From NCBI GenBank assembly GCA_041862375.1, contig JBGVTE010000086.1, forward strand, positions 1 to 40,188: a stretch of 40,188 nucleotides of DNA. Direction: 5' to 3'. Below the pieces are notes generated by a model. The model was given only the letters and a program-made list of their open reading frames with translations. It had not been told where the DNA came from and searched no databases. The stretch is from WVZL01 sp041862375. GTDB taxonomy: Bacteria; Acidobacteriota; Aminicenantia; Aminicenantales; Aminicenantaceae. Positions 1 to 8,330 of this stretch are shown here, piece after piece. The stretch's first letter is position 1. Each line of letters begins with the position of its first letter. The translations under genes were made by a program, and so were the position numbers.

Positions 1-196
1 AGTATTTGCCGGCGAAACTGGAAGAAATGGGTGATTAGGCTCTTTAGCTTTAAATGAGCTTGATTTGAGCTTATTTCTCTCTGTTTCTTCTTGAGTAATC
101 TTTGGATAATCATGAAGCGCGCGCTTCCTCGTATCGCCATTCCTGAAAACTCTTAAGCCAGCTAGCGTCCGCAACATCAAATACGGTCAGAAAATA

Positions 197-718
197 TCAT
201 GGCACCTCAACATCAAATAATACGTAACAGGTAATTAGTTTAGTCTCATACACATCCTCAAAGAAACCTGAATAAAGTTTGTGCGCATGAACATATGTGA
301 CCTTTATGGTAAAATACACTTTAACCGTTTTGTTCTCAATCTGCGTATCCCATGCCCAAGACCCAGGAAGAGAAAAGTCACATTCTTCAGAATCAGAATA
401 ATCCTTACCTGGATCATACACTAACTTAGAGCCCCAATAGGCTTCTCCGCCAGAAAACAAAGTCCGATTTTCAAGTCCCACAATCGAAGAATTCATTTCA
501 ACACTAACTATCGCAACTCGTATCGGCTCTTCAACAATAACCGTTAAATAGACCCTGTCGCCCGGGTGATAAGTTTTCCACTTCACTTCAATCCATGTCG
601 ACTCATCATAAAAATTTTTTTCTGTTGGATTAACAGTCTGGTAAACGACCGTAACTGCACCAACGCCAGCAATTAGCAGACACACAAGTATAAGAAGGAT
701 ATCTTTCCTGCTAATCAA
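197..718 (-). CDS. Small membrane-anchored extracytoplasmic protein of unknown function
   Basis: I do not recognise a named family. The 173-residue protein has one N-terminal hydrophobic segment (about residues 7-26) that would act as signal anchor, followed by a beta-rich soluble region with an acidic SDSEECD stretch and a C-terminus of alternating hydrophobic residues ending VLFDVEVP. The start is a TTG at 718, preceded by a purine run (AGGGGGAAG). It stands alone, with about 400 bases of gene-free DNA upstream. The style (single signal anchor plus a short Asn-rich beta domain) reminds me of small archaeal surface proteins, but that is an impression. It could also be an ordinary bacterial envelope protein. 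Confidence 0.6.
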   Translation of the reverse strand: MISRKDILLILVCLLIAGVGAVTVVYQTVNPTEKNFYDESTWIEVKWKTYHPGDRVYLTVIVEEPIRVAIVSVEMNSSIVGLENRTLFSGGEAYWGSKLVYDPGKDYSDSEECDFSLPGSWAWDTQIENKTVKVYFTIKVTYVHAHKLYSGFFEDVYETKLITCYVLFDVEVP

Positions 719-1120
719 CTTTCTTCCCCCTAAATTCTACTATGCTAGTCTCTGGTATTATGTTTTTGGGATGCGCACGCACGATAACATCATATCTAAG
801 TTTTTCCTTGAATTTTGACACGTCTAAACAACTATAAACAATTTGGCAAAAATATAAATATATTATGACTGAAACCGTAAACAAAAGAAGAGAGAGAAAG
901 GTTAAAATTTAATCCACAATAGCGGGTAATTAGCATCTAACAAACAATTTTTGTTGCAGATGGGCGGGTGAGCAAAACCAGTTACTGCCAGTTTATCGAA
1001 AGATAAAAATGGTTTTGGCTGTGCTTTCAAATTAGCTCTGCAGCATGTCATTTCAAATTTTTCTGTACTATCTTTTATTTAAATGGAATTATAATAGTCG
1101 TTTACCGAACAAAAACTAAT
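719..1120. other. Gene-free AT-rich stretch
   Basis: I see no credible reading frame, RNA gene or terminator hairpin here. It separates the divergent small membrane protein and Lrp-like regulator and presumably carries their promoters, but I cannot pick out convincing boxes. Confidence 0.4.
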
Positions 1121-1150
1121 AATGTGACTTAATGTAACTTAATGTAACTA
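1121..1150 (+). repeat. Three tandem 10-bp units, possible operator
   Basis: Three adjacent ten-base units read AATGTGACTT, AATGTAACTT and AATGTAACTA. The period is about one helical turn, and the array ends 34 bp before the ATG of the Lrp-like regulator. Helically phased sites are what a multimeric Lrp/AsnC protein would bind, so autoregulation is a reasonable inference. Confidence 0.5.
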
Positions 1151-1184
1151 GATCACGAAAGTTTTGATTTGGGAAGTATTGGTA

Positions 1185-1679
1185 ATGGGGAAGCGTTCAG
1201 GTGTAAAAAAAGATAAGCTGACGAATCTTCTTTTGGAGTATTTGAAGGATTCCAATCGAAGCGATAGGCAAATGGCTAAGATACTTGGTGTTTCGCAACC
1301 AACTGTATCTAGGATGAAGAGTAAACTATTAGAAGAGGGTCTGGTGAGACATTTTTCTGCAATTCCAGATTTTGCTAAAATGGGCTACGAGATTATGGCG
1401 TTTTCTTTTGTTAAATTTAATATGGATCAGGTAATGGAAATTGAGGAGAACGCAAAAGAGTGGGCGCAAAGCCATCTATTACTAATAAGAAAAGTTAGGA
1501 GAGTATCAATAAATATATACGGATTAAAAGAGAAAGAAAATAGCAAAAGTCTTCAAAGAGGAAAAATTATACTGTGCTCATCCTATATTTCAGAACTTGA
1601 TTTTATCGTTCAGTTCTGTCCCGCTCCCGTCACTTTGGGACAAACTCTAATTTTTATATGTAACTACAAATGTCATTAA
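1185..1679 (+). CDS. Lrp/AsnC-type winged-helix regulator, C-terminal half atypical
   Basis: The N-terminal 60 or so residues form a clear Lrp/AsnC helix-turn-helix: LLEYLKDSNRSDRQMAKILG, then VSQPTVSRMKSKLLEEGLV. This is followed by the start of a ligand-binding domain (about residues 60-95). After the AKEWAQ segment, near base 1475, the sequence stops resembling the family and becomes low-complexity, ending in an improbable Cys-rich tail. I chose ATG 1185 because family homology starts soon after; an in-frame TTG lies at 1164. The tail overlaps the region upstream of a sigma-54-type promoter, so the true gene was probably cut or frameshifted near 1475. It may be a remnant or mark a junction with foreign DNA. 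Confidence 0.55.
   Translation: MGKRSGVKKDKLTNLLLEYLKDSNRSDRQMAKILGVSQPTVSRMKSKLLEEGLVRHFSAIPDFAKMGYEIMAFSFVKFNMDQVMEIEENAKEWAQSHLLLIRKVRRVSINIYGLKEKENSKSLQRGKIILCSSYISELDFIVQFCPAPVTLGQTLIFICNYKCH
1591..1642 (+). promoter_or_regulatory. Two adjacent inverted repeats, candidate upstream activator sites
   Basis: CAGAACT (1591-1597) pairs with AGTTCTG (1612-1618), and TGTCCC (1617-1622) pairs with GGGACA (1637-1642). They lie roughly 110-165 bp upstream of the start site expected for the -24/-12 promoter at 1727, the usual distance for a sigma-54 enhancer-binding protein. The repeats are short, so this is suggestive only. Confidence 0.3.
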
Positions 1680-1726
1680 ATTAGGACAAAAAAGACGCAG
1701 AGTAATAAATATTATTCCTGTAACTA

Positions 1727-1743
1727 TTGGCACATTATTTGCT
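1727..1743 (+). promoter_or_regulatory. Sigma-54 (-24/-12) promoter
   Basis: TTGGCACATTATTTGCT matches the RpoN consensus TTGGCAC-N5-TTGCW at every conserved position. GG is at 1729-1730 and GC at 1741-1742, exactly 12 bp apart. The predicted start is near 1754, about 65 bp before the ATG of the beta-barrel gene. It should control the run 1819-5275 and perhaps on to 8196. Confidence 0.7.
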
Positions 1744-1818
1744 AGTATATAGTGTAGATTAAGAGGGGATAGTTGAAAATTATTTTTAATCAGGAAATAA
1801 AAGCAGAAGGGGAATGAG

Positions 1819-2631
1819 ATGAAGAAAAAAATTTTTTTCTTAATTATCATTTTCGTTCTGCTCTTGTCCCATAGTCTTCTTTCAAAAAATGTATATGTAA
1901 AACTTGCCTTTGGCTTAGGTTCAGGTGGAGATGTGGAGGATGTTTTGCTCACTCAGATTGAATACTCTGATTATATGTCAATGGGGCAGGAGCAAAGACA
2001 GAGCCTGGGCCAAGACATTTACTTGGAGTTTATCTATCAGCTTAACTCCTATATAAGTTTTTCTGTGGGAAATGGCTATATTTCTAAACTGTTAAGGGGA
2101 AAAGTATCTCAATTTACGCCTCCAGAAAGTAGTGCTTTTAAAGGAGATTACTTTCTCGAGCCTGAATTTGCTGCCTCAGCTATCCCAATCTGTTTCTCTG
2201 CAATATGTTCTTTCCCAGTTAGCTCTGTTCTCAGAGTTAATTTTACTGGAGGAGTTGGGTATTATATTGGGACATTCGAAAATAAATCAAAATGGCGTAC
2301 GAATATTGCTGGCTTCAGTACATGGGAATATCGTTCCTGGAATTTTGAGGGAAAGTGTAACACAGTGGGATATCTTTTCGGAGCAGGATTTGAAATAGAT
2401 GTATCTTTGAATCTGTGCTTAACCGTTGATGCTTTCTACAGAGATGTCAATTTTGATAACATTAAAAGCTCGGGTGAAATAGGAGATACGACTCTTTCTT
2501 ACATAAAGTTCTATGAAGGAAGCGGTGGGATCAGTTTAGAAAAGCTTCCTTCCGTAGATTTTGACTACAGGATCAAACAAACAAGCCTCTCAGGTTATTC
2601 GGTTAGAGCTGGATTAAAATTTAAATTCTAA
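1819..2631 (+). CDS. Outer-membrane beta-barrel protein
   Basis: The protein is 270 residues. It opens with a Lys-rich n-region and hydrophobic core (MKKKIFFLIIIFVLLLSHSL), a Sec signal peptide cleaved around residue 22. The mature part consists of alternating amphipathic strands with glycine and aromatic residues (for example FSVGNGYIS, VGYLFGAGFEIDV) and ends GLKFKF. A terminal phenylalanine is the standard BAM recognition signature of outer-membrane proteins. Its length suits an 8-12-strand barrel. The RBS (AGGGGAATGAG) sits directly before the ATG. It follows the sigma-54-type promoter and begins a tight run with the SnoaL-like and VWFA-related genes. The specific function is unknown. Confidence 0.75.
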   Translation: MKKKIFFLIIIFVLLLSHSLLSKNVYVKLAFGLGSGGDVEDVLLTQIEYSDYMSMGQEQRQSLGQDIYLEFIYQLNSYISFSVGNGYISKLLRGKVSQFTPPESSAFKGDYFLEPEFAASAIPICFSAICSFPVSSVLRVNFTGGVGYYIGTFENKSKWRTNIAGFSTWEYRSWNFEGKCNTVGYLFGAGFEIDVSLNLCLTVDAFYRDVNFDNIKSSGEIGDTTLSYIKFYEGSGGISLEKLPSVDFDYRIKQTSLSGYSVRAGLKFKF

Positions 2632-2679
2632 TATTCCCTGAAATAAATAAAAGAATTTATTTTTTTATGAGGTGTAAGG

Positions 2680-3096
2680 ATGAATCAAATTAAGTCACCC
2701 AAAGAGGTCGTTATTCGATGGGCTGAGTTATTCAACTGCCAAGATGCTGAAGGCCTAAAAGAGTTGTATGCGCCTGATGCCATAAACTTTCAGGTTCCTG
2801 AGAAACCACTCAATGGGAAGGATGCCATTTACAGAAGTTTTAAAGAGTTTTTTCAAGCATTTCCTGATTCAGGATTTAAGACAGTGAACCTGTTTGAGGA
2901 TGATGAATGGGCTATCCTCGAATGGGATGGATGGGGAACCTTCAAAGGAAATTTTTTAAATTATTCACCTTCAGGAAAATTTTATACTTTAAAAGGCTGC
3001 GGGTTCTTTCACGTGAAAGAAGGTGTAATCATCTTCCAAAGAGGCTATTGGGATAAGGCGACCTGGTACCGACAAATAGGAATCCCGATCTTCTAA
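2680..3096 (+). CDS. SnoaL-like / NTF2-fold protein
   Basis: This 138-residue protein fits the SnoaL-like (NTF2-superfamily) fold: an N-terminal helical segment (VVIRWAELFNCQDAEGLKEL), then YAPDAINFQVPEKPLNGKDA, then FKEFFQAFPD and a beta-sheet ending GVIIFQRGYWDKATWYRQIG. This is the layout of ester-cyclase-like or steroid-isomerase-like small proteins, which form a cone-shaped pocket. No signal peptide is visible, so it is probably cytoplasmic. It lies 48 bp after the beta-barrel gene and 31 bp before the VWFA-related gene, with an RBS-like GAGGTGTAAGG. No substrate can be assigned; many members of the fold are of unknown activity. Confidence 0.8.
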   Translation: MNQIKSPKEVVIRWAELFNCQDAEGLKELYAPDAINFQVPEKPLNGKDAIYRSFKEFFQAFPDSGFKTVNLFEDDEWAILEWDGWGTFKGNFLNYSPSGKFYTLKGCGFFHVKEGVIIFQRGYWDKATWYRQIGIPIF

Positions 3097-3127
3097 ATTC
3101 TCATGAGGAAGCTAGAAGGAGATTAAA

Positions 3128-5275
3128 ATGTATGAAAAGATAGAGAAGTTAATATTTGGGTGTTCCATTATTCTCCTCTCATTCTGTGCTCTTTTCCTTC
3201 TTGGATCTCAGAGGAAGCAGGAGCAGCTTAAACCTTTGGAGCATGAAGTTACTGTTGAATTAGTTGTAGTTGAAGTTTTTGTTACTGATAAAGAAGGTAG
3301 TTTTATTGATAATCTCACAAAGGATGATTTTGAAATATTCGAAGATGGAAAAAGAGCCAAAATTCAATATTTTGCAGTAATAACACCTGAAAAGGAAATT
3401 CCAAAGAAAGAATTCATGGAAGAAATCAAAAAAGTTAAGAAGCCTCTTGTTCCTCAACAAATGAAATTGGTCATTCTCTTTGATAATTTAAACACGAATA
3501 GATTCTCTTTAACCAGCCAATGGCCTCAAATTGAAGAAATGTTTAAATCTCTTTCAAGTAAAGTGGAAGAGACTATGGTAATTGATCTCAGTAGAGAATC
3601 CGGCGCAAGCGTGATTCAGCCTTTTACCTCCGACCAGAACCTGCTTTCTGATATTATTTCAAAATTTAAGTTTGATCTTTTAAGGTTCATTCAAGAGGAG
3701 ATGAGAAGGCGTGAAATGGAAGATCTAGAAAAGGAAGCTCGGCTAAGACCACAAGATCGATTCATTTCAAATCCCTTTTATGTCATGGATTGTTTTATGA
3801 TGGAAGAAAAAATCATAGGGAATCAGAGGCTTTCGGATTCATTCGGGGCCTTTTTAGGTGCTGTTAATTATATCAGGCAATTTGAAGGAATAAAGGCAGT
3901 CCTTATCGTTAGTGATGGATTTCGCCTTCAAAGAACGAGTGAAAAAGGGATAAATGTGGAAGGGGGACATTACCAATACCTCCATAGGGGCGTAGTTAAG
4001 CTTTTTGATCCATTTAAGTTGTTTGGAGGGAAGAAATATTATGATCACCAAGAAGCCTTTGAGAAGTTTTTGCAGCTCATAAACGAAGAGAAAATTATTT
4101 TCTATGCCTTTTCTCCGAAAGAATTTAAATCAGATTTTTCTGTCAGAGCCCTTTCTTTAAAATTAGGGGAAACATTTAAAAAAGAAATGGAACGGTGGTC
4201 AGAAGAAAAATACAGCCTTCAAGAAATAGCAGATGAGACGGGTGGAATGTATTTAAGAGGACAGAAAAAATATGAGAATTTCGTAGAAGAACTGGGAAGG
4301 GATCTTACACATTTCTATGATATTTCTTACGCACCATCAGGAAAACGAAAAAAAGGATACCACAAGATTGAAGTAAAGGTTAAAAAGCCTGGATTGACGG
4401 TAAGGTATAAAAAGGGTTATTCCGATTTTACAGATGAGGAGATCGAGAGAAGAAAGCTTGCCTCGGCCTTTCTTTCACCATCTGCTTACAGAGACATAGC
4501 CTTTTCCTGCAAAACAGATTTCATTGCATTAAGAGGAGGATATCTTCAGTTTTGGATAAGGCTAAAAGTTCCTTTAGATCAGTTCAGGAAGGATCAATAT
4601 GCAACTCCTCCTGAAAAAATGGCTTTATTGTTTGGTTTAAATGAATGGACGGAAGAGAGGGTGCATACTGGAGGAAGAATGCTTAGGATAAGAGAGGCTA
4701 CAGAAAGAGGCCTTCATTCTCTCTATCGTGCCTTTATCACATCACTAGTTGATCTAAAGCCGGGAGATTATGATGCAAGAGTGATTCTAAAGCAAGGAGA
4801 GGATCGAGTCGGAGGATGGGAAGATTCCCTAATTATACCGGATATAAAGAAAGAAAGCTCTTTAAGTGTCATCAATTCCATTTGTGGTTTTTTAAGAAAA
4901 GAAGAAAAAGAAAGCACAGTTCCCTTTTCAGTCTCTATTGGAGATGGCTCTCTTTTGCTTTCCCATTATAGATTTTACCCACTTGTAGAGAACATTTTAA
5001 ATGAGGGAAGAAAAATGGCTCTTCTTTTGCAGATCTGCAGCCCTAAAGAGATAAAAAATTTTGATCTTCGGTTTTCTCTCCAAGATGATAAAAATGCGCC
5101 ATTACAATTACCTTTTGAGGAGATCGAATCTTTCTTTGATAAGAAATTAAGAATTTTAAGTGAGGTTAATCTCTTAGATTTTAAAGACATATCTCCAGGA
5201 AATTATCATCTCAGGATTGAATCTTTAGATAGAAAAATCATAAAACAAATTGAGATAAAAATTATTCCTTTATAG
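3128..5275 (+). CDS. VWFA-related protein of the acidobacterial (TIGR03436) type
   Basis: The 715-residue protein has an N-terminal hydrophobic segment (about residues 9-26) acting as signal or anchor. A conserved opening follows (EVTVELVVVEVFVTDKEG, then LTKDDFEIFEDGK, residues 40-76), and a Rossmann-like VWA core (KLVILFDNLN near 112, VLIVSDGF near 256). The core ends with the family's closing block: ETGGMYLRG near 370, then DLTHFYDISY and KIEVKVKKPGLTVRYKKGY to about 432. The last 280 residues are beta-rich and unassigned. The usual MIDAS DxSxS is replaced by DNLNT, so classical metal-dependent adhesion is doubtful. RBS AAGGAG lies six bases before the ATG. A paralogue follows at 6001. Probably periplasmic or surface exposed. 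Confidence 0.85.
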   Translation: MYEKIEKLIFGCSIILLSFCALFLLGSQRKQEQLKPLEHEVTVELVVVEVFVTDKEGSFIDNLTKDDFEIFEDGKRAKIQYFAVITPEKEIPKKEFMEEIKKVKKPLVPQQMKLVILFDNLNTNRFSLTSQWPQIEEMFKSLSSKVEETMVIDLSRESGASVIQPFTSDQNLLSDIISKFKFDLLRFIQEEMRRREMEDLEKEARLRPQDRFISNPFYVMDCFMMEEKIIGNQRLSDSFGAFLGAVNYIRQFEGIKAVLIVSDGFRLQRTSEKGINVEGGHYQYLHRGVVKLFDPFKLFGGKKYYDHQEAFEKFLQLINEEKIIFYAFSPKEFKSDFSVRALSLKLGETFKKEMERWSEEKYSLQEIADETGGMYLRGQKKYENFVEELGRDLTHFYDISYAPSGKRKKGYHKIEVKVKKPGLTVRYKKGYSDFTDEEIERRKLASAFLSPSAYRDIAFSCKTDFIALRGGYLQFWIRLKVPLDQFRKDQYATPPEKMALLFGLNEWTEERVHTGGRMLRIREATERGLHSLYRAFITSLVDLKPGDYDARVILKQGEDRVGGWEDSLIIPDIKKESSLSVINSICGFLRKEEKESTVPFSVSIGDGSLLLSHYRFYPLVENILNEGRKMALLLQICSPKEIKNFDLRFSLQDDKNAPLQLPFEEIESFFDKKLRILSEVNLLDFKDISPGNYHLRIESLDRKIIKQIEIKIIPL

Positions 5276-5335
5276 TTAGAAAATTTGTGCTGAAGCTGAT
5301 GTGGTATAGATAGAGGGATAATAAAAAGGCATAGA

Positions 5336-5967
5336 ATGAAGAGATTGATTTCGATTTTAGTATTAGTCCTGTTGCTCAATAATTATTCAGTCTCTCAATT
5401 TGACCAAAAAGATATTATTGAGAGGGCGGATTTACTCTTAGATATGATGGAATTCAGGACAGCAATTGTACATTACTTGAAAATCCTTTCCCAAAATCCT
5501 CAGTAGCGGGATATTTGAAAAAAAATTGGATATGCTTATTATCAGTTAGAGAAGATTGATGATGGCTTAGGTTTACTTAAAGAAGAATTGACATTATTTC
5601 CTGATAACGGGGATGCTTATGACCTCTTAGTATATATTTTGTTTAAGTCAAATAAGCTGACTGATGCGAACAGCCTTCTTGAAAAATTAAATTTCCCGGC
5701 AGGACTAACAACAGAAAATCCTCATCTAGGTGGCTTTAAAAGTTTGAACGAAATCTACCTGATAAAGCTCTTAAAGAGCTAAAAAAGGCTATAGAGTTAC
5801 AGCCTAATGACCCCGAGCCATACTTCGAAATTGGAAAGATTTATCAAGCTAAATCAAAATTGAATGAAAGATATGTCGAGAAAGCCATTTTTTATTACAA
5901 AAGATATCTCTATTTAGGGGGAAAGGAAGAATCAAAAGTAAAAGAATTGTTGAAATCATTAAAATGA
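5336..5967 (+). pseudogene. Broken exported TPR protein
   Basis: An ATG at 5336 opens a signal peptide (MKRLISILVLVLLLNNYSVS) followed by TPR-like sequence. The frame hits TAG at 5504-5506 and TGA at 5516-5518, continues with clear TPR sequence (YAYYQLEKIDDGLGLLKEEL, then DLLVYILFKSNKLTDANSLL), and stops at 5782. The TPR homology resumes in another frame from about 5752 (LPDKALKELKKAIELQPNDP, PYFEIGKIYQ) to TGA at 5965. Two stops plus a frameshift make a decayed gene; recoding is unlikely because TAG and TGA are normal stops elsewhere. It sits between two VWFA-related genes and was probably part of their operon. The remains show three or more helix-turn-helix repeats. Confidence 0.8.
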
Positions 5968-6000
5968 GATAAGATGGTAAAGAATAGCAGGAGGTAGAAA

Positions 6001-8196
6001 ATGAAAAAGCTTGTTTTATTAATTTTCATAATTACATTCGTTGTATTATTTCTCATGTTTGGCTATTCGAAGCAGCAGAAGATTCCTCAGCCTGAAACAC
6101 ATGAGGTAGAGGTCAGGCTCGTTTTAGTTGATGTCATTATTACCAAAGATGGAAAATTTGTCACAGACTTAACAATGAATGATTTCGAGCTCTTTGAAGA
6201 CGGCGAGAAAGTTCCCATAAATTCTTTTGAACTCATAAGTTTTGGAGAGAGAGAATTAATACCCTTAGAAAAAAAGGTGGAAGAGAAAATCACTCCAGCC
6301 ATTCCTAAGAAGCAGCTTGTTGTTGTGTTTGATGGCGCCTGCTCCTGGCAGAGAAACCTCAAAGAGGGTGGTCGAAAGATTGTTAATGAGCTCGTTGATT
6401 TGGCTAAATTAGGCCATGAAGTAATGATCATCCAATTGAAGGAGAAAACCGGCGTGGAAATCGTTCAGCCATTTACCACTGATGAGAAGCTCATAAGAAA
6501 AGCTATGCTCATGGCTTCTGCGAATATCTGGTTAGACAAATCTGAGGATGCCCTTAAGATGTGGCAGGAAATCGGCGCTGAGTTTGATGAAGAACTGGGT
6601 CTAATTGAAAGATATGAAGAAAGATTACATCCAGTTTTAGAGCAGGAGTATCTCTTTATACAGAGAGGAAGATTTGAAAAGGCAGTTGGTGGCCTTTTTG
6701 CGGTTGCCAATATGATTAAAGATTTACCCGGGAGAAAATCTATTGTTCTCATCAGTGACGGATTACCGGACCTTTCTTCAAGAACTATAGATGATAAGAT
6801 TAGTGAAGCGACCGGAGCTGCAAGTAAAGCAAGGACAGAAGGCCTGGACCAGAGAAGAGATGTGGGGACTATAAGAGTGTTTGATCCTTTTAACATACTC
6901 GAGAAAAAGAAGATTATGAGTGGGGAGGAGATTATACGGGAGTTGATACATTTCACCAATGCTCAGAATATTTCTATTTATTCCCTGGATCCTGATGCGT
7001 TTACAAAATATTTTATCAGCACTACTGCAGAATTCGGCCCAAGAGAGAGGATGGAAGCCCTCTCTTTCCGGGGTGAGGAAAAAATAAAACGTATGCAGAA
7101 TTTGAGGTGGTTATCTGAGGATACAGGCGCTGTAGCCTTAAGAGGTGCTCAAAAATATGACAATTTCTACAAAGTAATGACCACGGATTTAAGTTATTAC
7201 TATCAACTTAGCTATTATCCTCCGAGGTCACAGCCTGATGATCGATACCACAAGATTCAAGTCAAAATTAAGCGGTCGGGAGTGGATGTGCGTGCCAGAA
7301 AAGGCTACACAGATTATTCTGAGAACGAAGAAGAAAAAATGCTACTCGTCTCTGCTTTTTATAATCCTTCTCTGTTTACAGACCTTCCCTTTGAGGCTGA
7401 GTTCATTCCTTTTCATAAGGAAAAGGATAAATATGAGCCATGGATGAATATTGCCCTTCCGGCAAAGAAGCTGTTCATTGAGAGGGGAGCGGAATACGGT
7501 ACCAGACAGTTCAATTTTCACTTCTGGATTAAAGATAAAAAGATGGGCGAAAGGGCTTTCGCTGGAAAGATTGCTATCCCTTTTAACATAAATTCTTCTT
7601 TCATGGATGTTATAAAGACAACAGACTATCTCTGTTATCACTATAAAGGCCAAGAGATGCCTTTCAAACAGAACGAATACCAGGCTATCTTTGCGCTCTA
7701 TGATGATCAGTCAAACGAAATTGGGGTATGGGAGTCGTCTTTTATTCTTCCGGATTTTAAGAAGAAACAGGGGAACATTATTAATTGTGTTTTGGGATTA
7801 TTAACTCCGAGTCATAAAAATGTAAAAAGGTCTTTTATTGTCTCTAAAAAAGATGGGAGCTTGGAGTATGGGGAAATAAAGTTTTTCCCTTCTGTTACTA
7901 ATCAGTTCCAGCGTATGGAGGATGCTTTTGTGTTCCTGCAGGTATATTTGCCTCAAGGGAAAATTAGCGTTACTCCTAATTTCATAGCTTCAGGAAAAGG
8001 GAAAATAGCTCAACAGCTTCCAGGAGAAATAGTGGCCGAAGAATGGAATAAGAAAACAAAGATTTGGAGTGGAATTTTTAACCTTAAACTCAGGACTTTA
8101 CTCTACGGTGATTATAATTTGCGTGTAGATATCCCTGTTTCTAAAGAAGGGCCTTTTTTGAGCAAAGAGACTAAGCTCACCAAACTTCGCTACTGA
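6001..8196 (+). CDS. Second VWFA-related protein (TIGR03436 type)
   Basis: This 731-residue protein is a paralogue of the one at 3128 with the same architecture. It has an N-terminal hydrophobic segment (about 4-21), then EVEVRLVLVDVIITKDGK, LTMNDFELFEDGEK, a VWA core (LVVVFDGAC near 106, SIVLISDGLPDL near 246), and the closing block GAVALRGAQKYDNF (about 375) with YYQLSYYPP and KIQVKIKRSGVDVRARKGY. About 290 unassigned beta-rich residues follow. The MIDAS position reads DGACS, closer to DxSxS than in the first copy but still degenerate. An AGGAGG-type RBS (AGGAGGTAG) precedes the ATG. The two copies have diverged too far to be a recent duplication. Probably secreted or periplasmic. Confidence 0.85.
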   Translation: MKKLVLLIFIITFVVLFLMFGYSKQQKIPQPETHEVEVRLVLVDVIITKDGKFVTDLTMNDFELFEDGEKVPINSFELISFGERELIPLEKKVEEKITPAIPKKQLVVVFDGACSWQRNLKEGGRKIVNELVDLAKLGHEVMIIQLKEKTGVEIVQPFTTDEKLIRKAMLMASANIWLDKSEDALKMWQEIGAEFDEELGLIERYEERLHPVLEQEYLFIQRGRFEKAVGGLFAVANMIKDLPGRKSIVLISDGLPDLSSRTIDDKISEATGAASKARTEGLDQRRDVGTIRVFDPFNILEKKKIMSGEEIIRELIHFTNAQNISIYSLDPDAFTKYFISTTAEFGPRERMEALSFRGEEKIKRMQNLRWLSEDTGAVALRGAQKYDNFYKVMTTDLSYYYQLSYYPPRSQPDDRYHKIQVKIKRSGVDVRARKGYTDYSENEEEKMLLVSAFYNPSLFTDLPFEAEFIPFHKEKDKYEPWMNIALPAKKLFIERGAEYGTRQFNFHFWIKDKKMGERAFAGKIAIPFNINSSFMDVIKTTDYLCYHYKGQEMPFKQNEYQAIFALYDDQSNEIGVWESSFILPDFKKKQGNIINCVLGLLTPSHKNVKRSFIVSKKDGSLEYGEIKFFPSVTNQFQRMEDAFVFLQVYLPQGKISVTPNFIASGKGKIAQQLPGEIVAEEWNKKTKIWSGIFNLKLRTLLYGDYNLRVDIPVSKEGPFLSKETKLTKLRY

Positions 8197-8330
8197 CTGT
8201 TGGTGTCTATAACTTAATAAATAAAATAATAAAAATAATCCGTTCGTTAGTAAATAAGCAAAGTAATAGATAACGCTTCTGATTGAGTCTGTCTTTAACA
8301 ATACAGCTTTAGGTAATTGAGGTGATGAAT

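Noticed and set aside
3..38. Possible end of a plus-strand gene (YLPAKLEEMGD, stop at 36-38)
   Set aside because: Only eleven codons are visible at the window edge; other frames cannot be excluded.
5504..5518. Readthrough or recoding of TAG and TGA in the TPR gene
   Set aside because: TAG and TGA end intact genes elsewhere, no SECIS-like hairpin is apparent, and a frameshift follows downstream, so decay explains it better.
6087..6959. Long antisense frames opposite the second VWFA-related gene
   Set aside because: Serine-rich, low-complexity translations typical of the reverse strand of a coding region, with no homology or RBS.
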